IMG/VR virus record: IMGVR_UViG_3300020172_001034
Span: 1-21,478 of that record
Reading direction: 5' to 3' (one strand)
DNA: 21,478 nucleotides
Origin: a virus
The translations under genes and the position numbers were made by a program. Of the stretch, positions 19,676 through 21,478 are shown in pieces. Every line of letters starts with the position of its first letter. Position 1 is the first letter of the stretch. The notes beneath the pieces were generated by a model. That model was given only the letters and a program-made list of their open reading frames with translations. It did not search any database and had not been told where the DNA came from.

Positions 19676-19813
19676 ATGGTAAAAGTAGAGTTTACAGAAG
19701 ACTTTGCTGGAAAAAAGAAAGGCGATGTATGGGAGTGTGACTCCCTACTCGCTTCTCAATTAGTACGCATTGATAAAGTGGCAAAGTATTACGAACCAAA
19801 AACAAAGAAGTAA
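19676..19813 (+). CDS. Small protein between capsid and connector genes
   Basis: This 45-codon frame begins 4 bases after the capsid stop and ends directly at the next ATG. It encodes MVKVEFTEDFAGKKKGDVWE and then a basic end. The motif V-x-F-T-x-D-F-A-x-K-x-x-GDVWxCD resembles short KOW-like proteins that sit after capsid genes in many Bacteroidetes and Firmicutes phages. It might be a capsid decoration or a connector accessory protein; the role is not known. Confidence 0.6.
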   Translation: MVKVEFTEDFAGKKKGDVWECDSLLASQLVRIDKVAKYYEPKTKK

Positions 19814-20452
19814 ATGTATTTAATTAACGAAACATATTTTATTAAAGAATTAAGCGTCCCAAACATTAATGAAATGGATGCTGATAATCTTACTATCTTA
19901 ACGCAATATGTGGACGAGTTCGCTCGAAAACTGCTAAAAGATGCTTTAGGATATGATTTGTTTAAAGAATTAGATACTAACATCACTAGCGGAGTTCTTA
20001 ACGTAGGAGCGCCTCAAAAGTGGCTTGATTTGGTAAATGGTTGTGAGTACACAAAAGACGGTAAAACCTATAAATGGAATGGTTTAATTTTTACCGAAGG
20101 TTTACATAAATCTTCACTACTTGCGAAGTTCGTTTTTTACCATTGGTTAAAAGATAACGTTACCACAATTACAGGAACAGGAGAAAAAAGCATAAAATCT
20201 GTAAACGCTGATTCTGTTAATTCTAATCAAAGATTAGTAACTGTATGGAATGATTTTGTATCTGAATATCAAGGAAGCAACACACGTTTTCCAACTGTTT
20301 GGTATAAAGGAGCTACAAAAGTAATTGATTGGTTCGGAAGTGGCGAAAGTTTAGGATTTGTAAGTTTAATTCAATTCTTAACAGATAATGAAACTAACTA
20401 TCCAGATGCTACTTTAATTACTTATTCACTTCAAAATCAATTTGGTTTATGA
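19814..20452 (+). CDS. Head-tail connector / head-completion protein (DUF6712-like)
   Basis: The 212-aa protein begins MYLINETYFIKELSVPNINE, and AQYVDEFARKLLKDALGYDL-like helices (here TQYVDEFARKLLKDALGYDL) and WNGLIFTEGLHKSSLLAKFV follow. This is the pattern of the Bacteroidetes phage family I associate with DUF6712, placed between capsid and tail genes. These are thought to be head-tail adaptors that attach below the portal. It ends TYSLQNQFGL and overlaps the next gene by 4 bases (ATGA). The family recall is moderate; the positional argument is strong. Confidence 0.7.
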   Translation: MYLINETYFIKELSVPNINEMDADNLTILTQYVDEFARKLLKDALGYDLFKELDTNITSGVLNVGAPQKWLDLVNGCEYTKDGKTYKWNGLIFTEGLHKSSLLAKFVFYHWLKDNVTTITGTGEKSIKSVNADSVNSNQRLVTVWNDFVSEYQGSNTRFPTVWYKGATKVIDWFGSGESLGFVSLIQFLTDNETNYPDATLITYSLQNQFGL

Positions 20453-20940
20453 TAGTAGTAGAAGAATACTTAAAGAATATCTTTGACCAATTACCACTGA
20501 TAAAAGGTTTTAAACCTAAATTTAACTGGGGAAGTCAAGATACATTAAATTTGTACCTTTCACAATTAAAACAAACCAATAAATACCCTTTGATTTGGTT
20601 GGTTGAAAGTCCTGATAATATCGGAATGTACTCAAAGACAATTGAAAAATCGGTAAAATTAATCATTGCCAAACAATCGGTACACGTTACTAATACTAAC
20701 CCAATCATTTGGGAAACTGAATTTAAGGAGGTTTTAAACCCTCTTTTAGAGAATGTGATAAAAGCGTTAGAACGTAGCACAATAACCGAAATAAAGGACG
20801 ATAAATACAAGATTCAAAGGATTACTAACTATTCAGAAGATAATGGTAAGAATGCAAAAACCATTGATAATTGGAATGTAATAATCTTAGAATTAGACGT
20901 ATATTTCAAAGAGAATTGTTTAAAACAAATTAAATTTTAA
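20449..20940 (+). CDS. Neck / tail-completion protein
   Basis: The 163-aa protein starts MIVVEEYLKNIFDQLPLIKG and has an alternating strand-helix layout: YPLIWLVESPDNIGMYSKTI, then VKLIIAKQSVHVTNTNPIIW with EVLNPLLENVIKALERSTIT, ending with a strand (NWNVIILELDVYFKENC). This layout and the place between connector and tail genes fit a tail-terminator or head-closure protein of siphophages. No strict motif was identified. It is translationally coupled to the connector gene by ATGA. Confidence 0.6.
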   Translation: MIVVEEYLKNIFDQLPLIKGFKPKFNWGSQDTLNLYLSQLKQTNKYPLIWLVESPDNIGMYSKTIEKSVKLIIAKQSVHVTNTNPIIWETEFKEVLNPLLENVIKALERSTITEIKDDKYKIQRITNYSEDNGKNAKTIDNWNVIILELDVYFKENCLKQIKF

Positions 20941-20953
20941 TAAATAAAAAATT

Positions 20954-21478
20954 ATGCCATTATTAACTGACATCGTAAATTCAGTAAATTGTTCAGCTAG
21001 TGCCATTTTAGGTACTGGATTAAAACATTGTAAAACTGATATTAAAAGAGTAACAACTCTAGGACTTATCGAACGTGGTCTTATTTTCGATAATACAAAA
21101 GCCTTAAATTTAGCTTACATTCAAGAGCTACAACAACAAAACAAACTAATTATATTGCAGGGAGTTGTTGAAATGAATGACAATACTGCAGAAGATACTA
21201 TTATCACTCGTGCAGGTTCAGGAGAAAAGATTGTAGCAGGTAAAAATCCATACGAATATACAGCAGTATTTGACAACGGATTGAACTTTCATAAGGCTTT
21301 GACTTCTTTGAGTTCACACCGTCAATTCGATTTGATTATGTGGGATTCTAAAGGGGATGCTATTTTTACACAAAACAAGGCAGGAGCTTTTAAAGGTTTT
21401 ACGCTTGGAATGTTTGAAAATGGAAAATACACTATGAGTAACGGGGCGGATGCTTCTTCTCAAAGCGTATCTTTTCAA
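20954..21478 (+). CDS. Probable tail protein (partial, cut by the window end)
   Basis: An open frame starts at the ATG at 20954 with MPLLTDIVNSVNCSASAILG and runs without a stop for 175 codons to the last base. Features are TITRAGSGEKIVAGKNPYEY-like text (here IITRAGSGEKIVAGKNPYEY), FDNGLNFHKALTSLSSHRQF and DLIMWDSKGDAIFTQNKAGA, then FKGFTLGMFENG. Its place after the neck genes and its strand-rich layout suggest a major tail tube or related tail structural protein. The gene is incomplete, so its length and domains are unknown. Confidence 0.65.
   Translation, partial: MPLLTDIVNSVNCSASAILGTGLKHCKTDIKRVTTLGLIERGLIFDNTKALNLAYIQELQQQNKLIILQGVVEMNDNTAEDTIITRAGSGEKIVAGKNPYEYTAVFDNGLNFHKALTSLSSHRQFDLIMWDSKGDAIFTQNKAGAFKGFTLGMFENGKYTMSNGADASSQSVSFQ

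Overview
The window looks like DNA of a member of the Bacteroidetes, most likely a Flavobacterium-like host, carrying a tailed phage or prophage. The base composition is very AT-rich. Several gene groups are preceded by the TAnnTTTG promoter motif typical of this phylum, often directly before a C. The primase has the BT4734/VirE-type N-terminus common in Bacteroidetes mobile elements. Every gene I accept is on the + strand. No integrase, lysogeny repressor, tRNA, rRNA or CRISPR array is visible.

Region 1 (1 to about 1960) is the oddest part. It holds three small cassettes, each with one gene: a PP-loop/PAPS-reductase-like protein and two unknown proteins. They are separated by long imperfect palindromes that run from TAAC to GTTA. 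Each cassette begins with a 10-base sequence (GTTATGCCTC, GTTATATGCT, GTTAGCAGTA), and its exact reverse complement stands at that cassette's own end. This self-matching is the signature of integron gene cassettes and their attC sites. No integron integrase is in view, so this resembles an orphan cassette cluster (CALIN). The array breaks off at about 1960, where the last attC-like site has only its left half.

Region 2 (1980 to 8582) is a phage early region: small DNA-binding proteins, an ERF single-strand annealing recombinase, a possible ssDNA-binding protein, small unknown genes, a flavin-dependent thymidylate synthase (ThyX), and a MazG-like pyrophosphohydrolase. Set into it, behind its own promoter, is a translationally coupled pair: a GNAT-like domain fused to a DNA amino-methyltransferase, and a Cys-rich radical-SAM-like protein. 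Together they are a candidate DNA hypermodification system.

Region 3 (8583 to 9124) is non-coding. It contains a strong terminator, 21-base-phased repeats, an 18-base perfect inverted repeat, several copies of GACAGACTT in both orientations, a promoter and a structured leader. It lies directly ahead of the replication genes and is the best candidate for a phage origin. Region 4 (9125 to 13882) is the replication block: an SF1 helicase fused to an HNH nuclease, then a primase/SF3 helicase whose reading frame breaks near its 3' end, then small genes.

Region 5 (13889 to 21478) is the late module in classical order: small genes, a lipoprotein, terminase small and large subunits, portal, a tiny Cys-rich protein, prohead protease, HK97-fold major capsid protein, head-tail connectors, and the start of a probable tail protein cut off by the window end. 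This order points to an HK97-type siphovirus-like phage.
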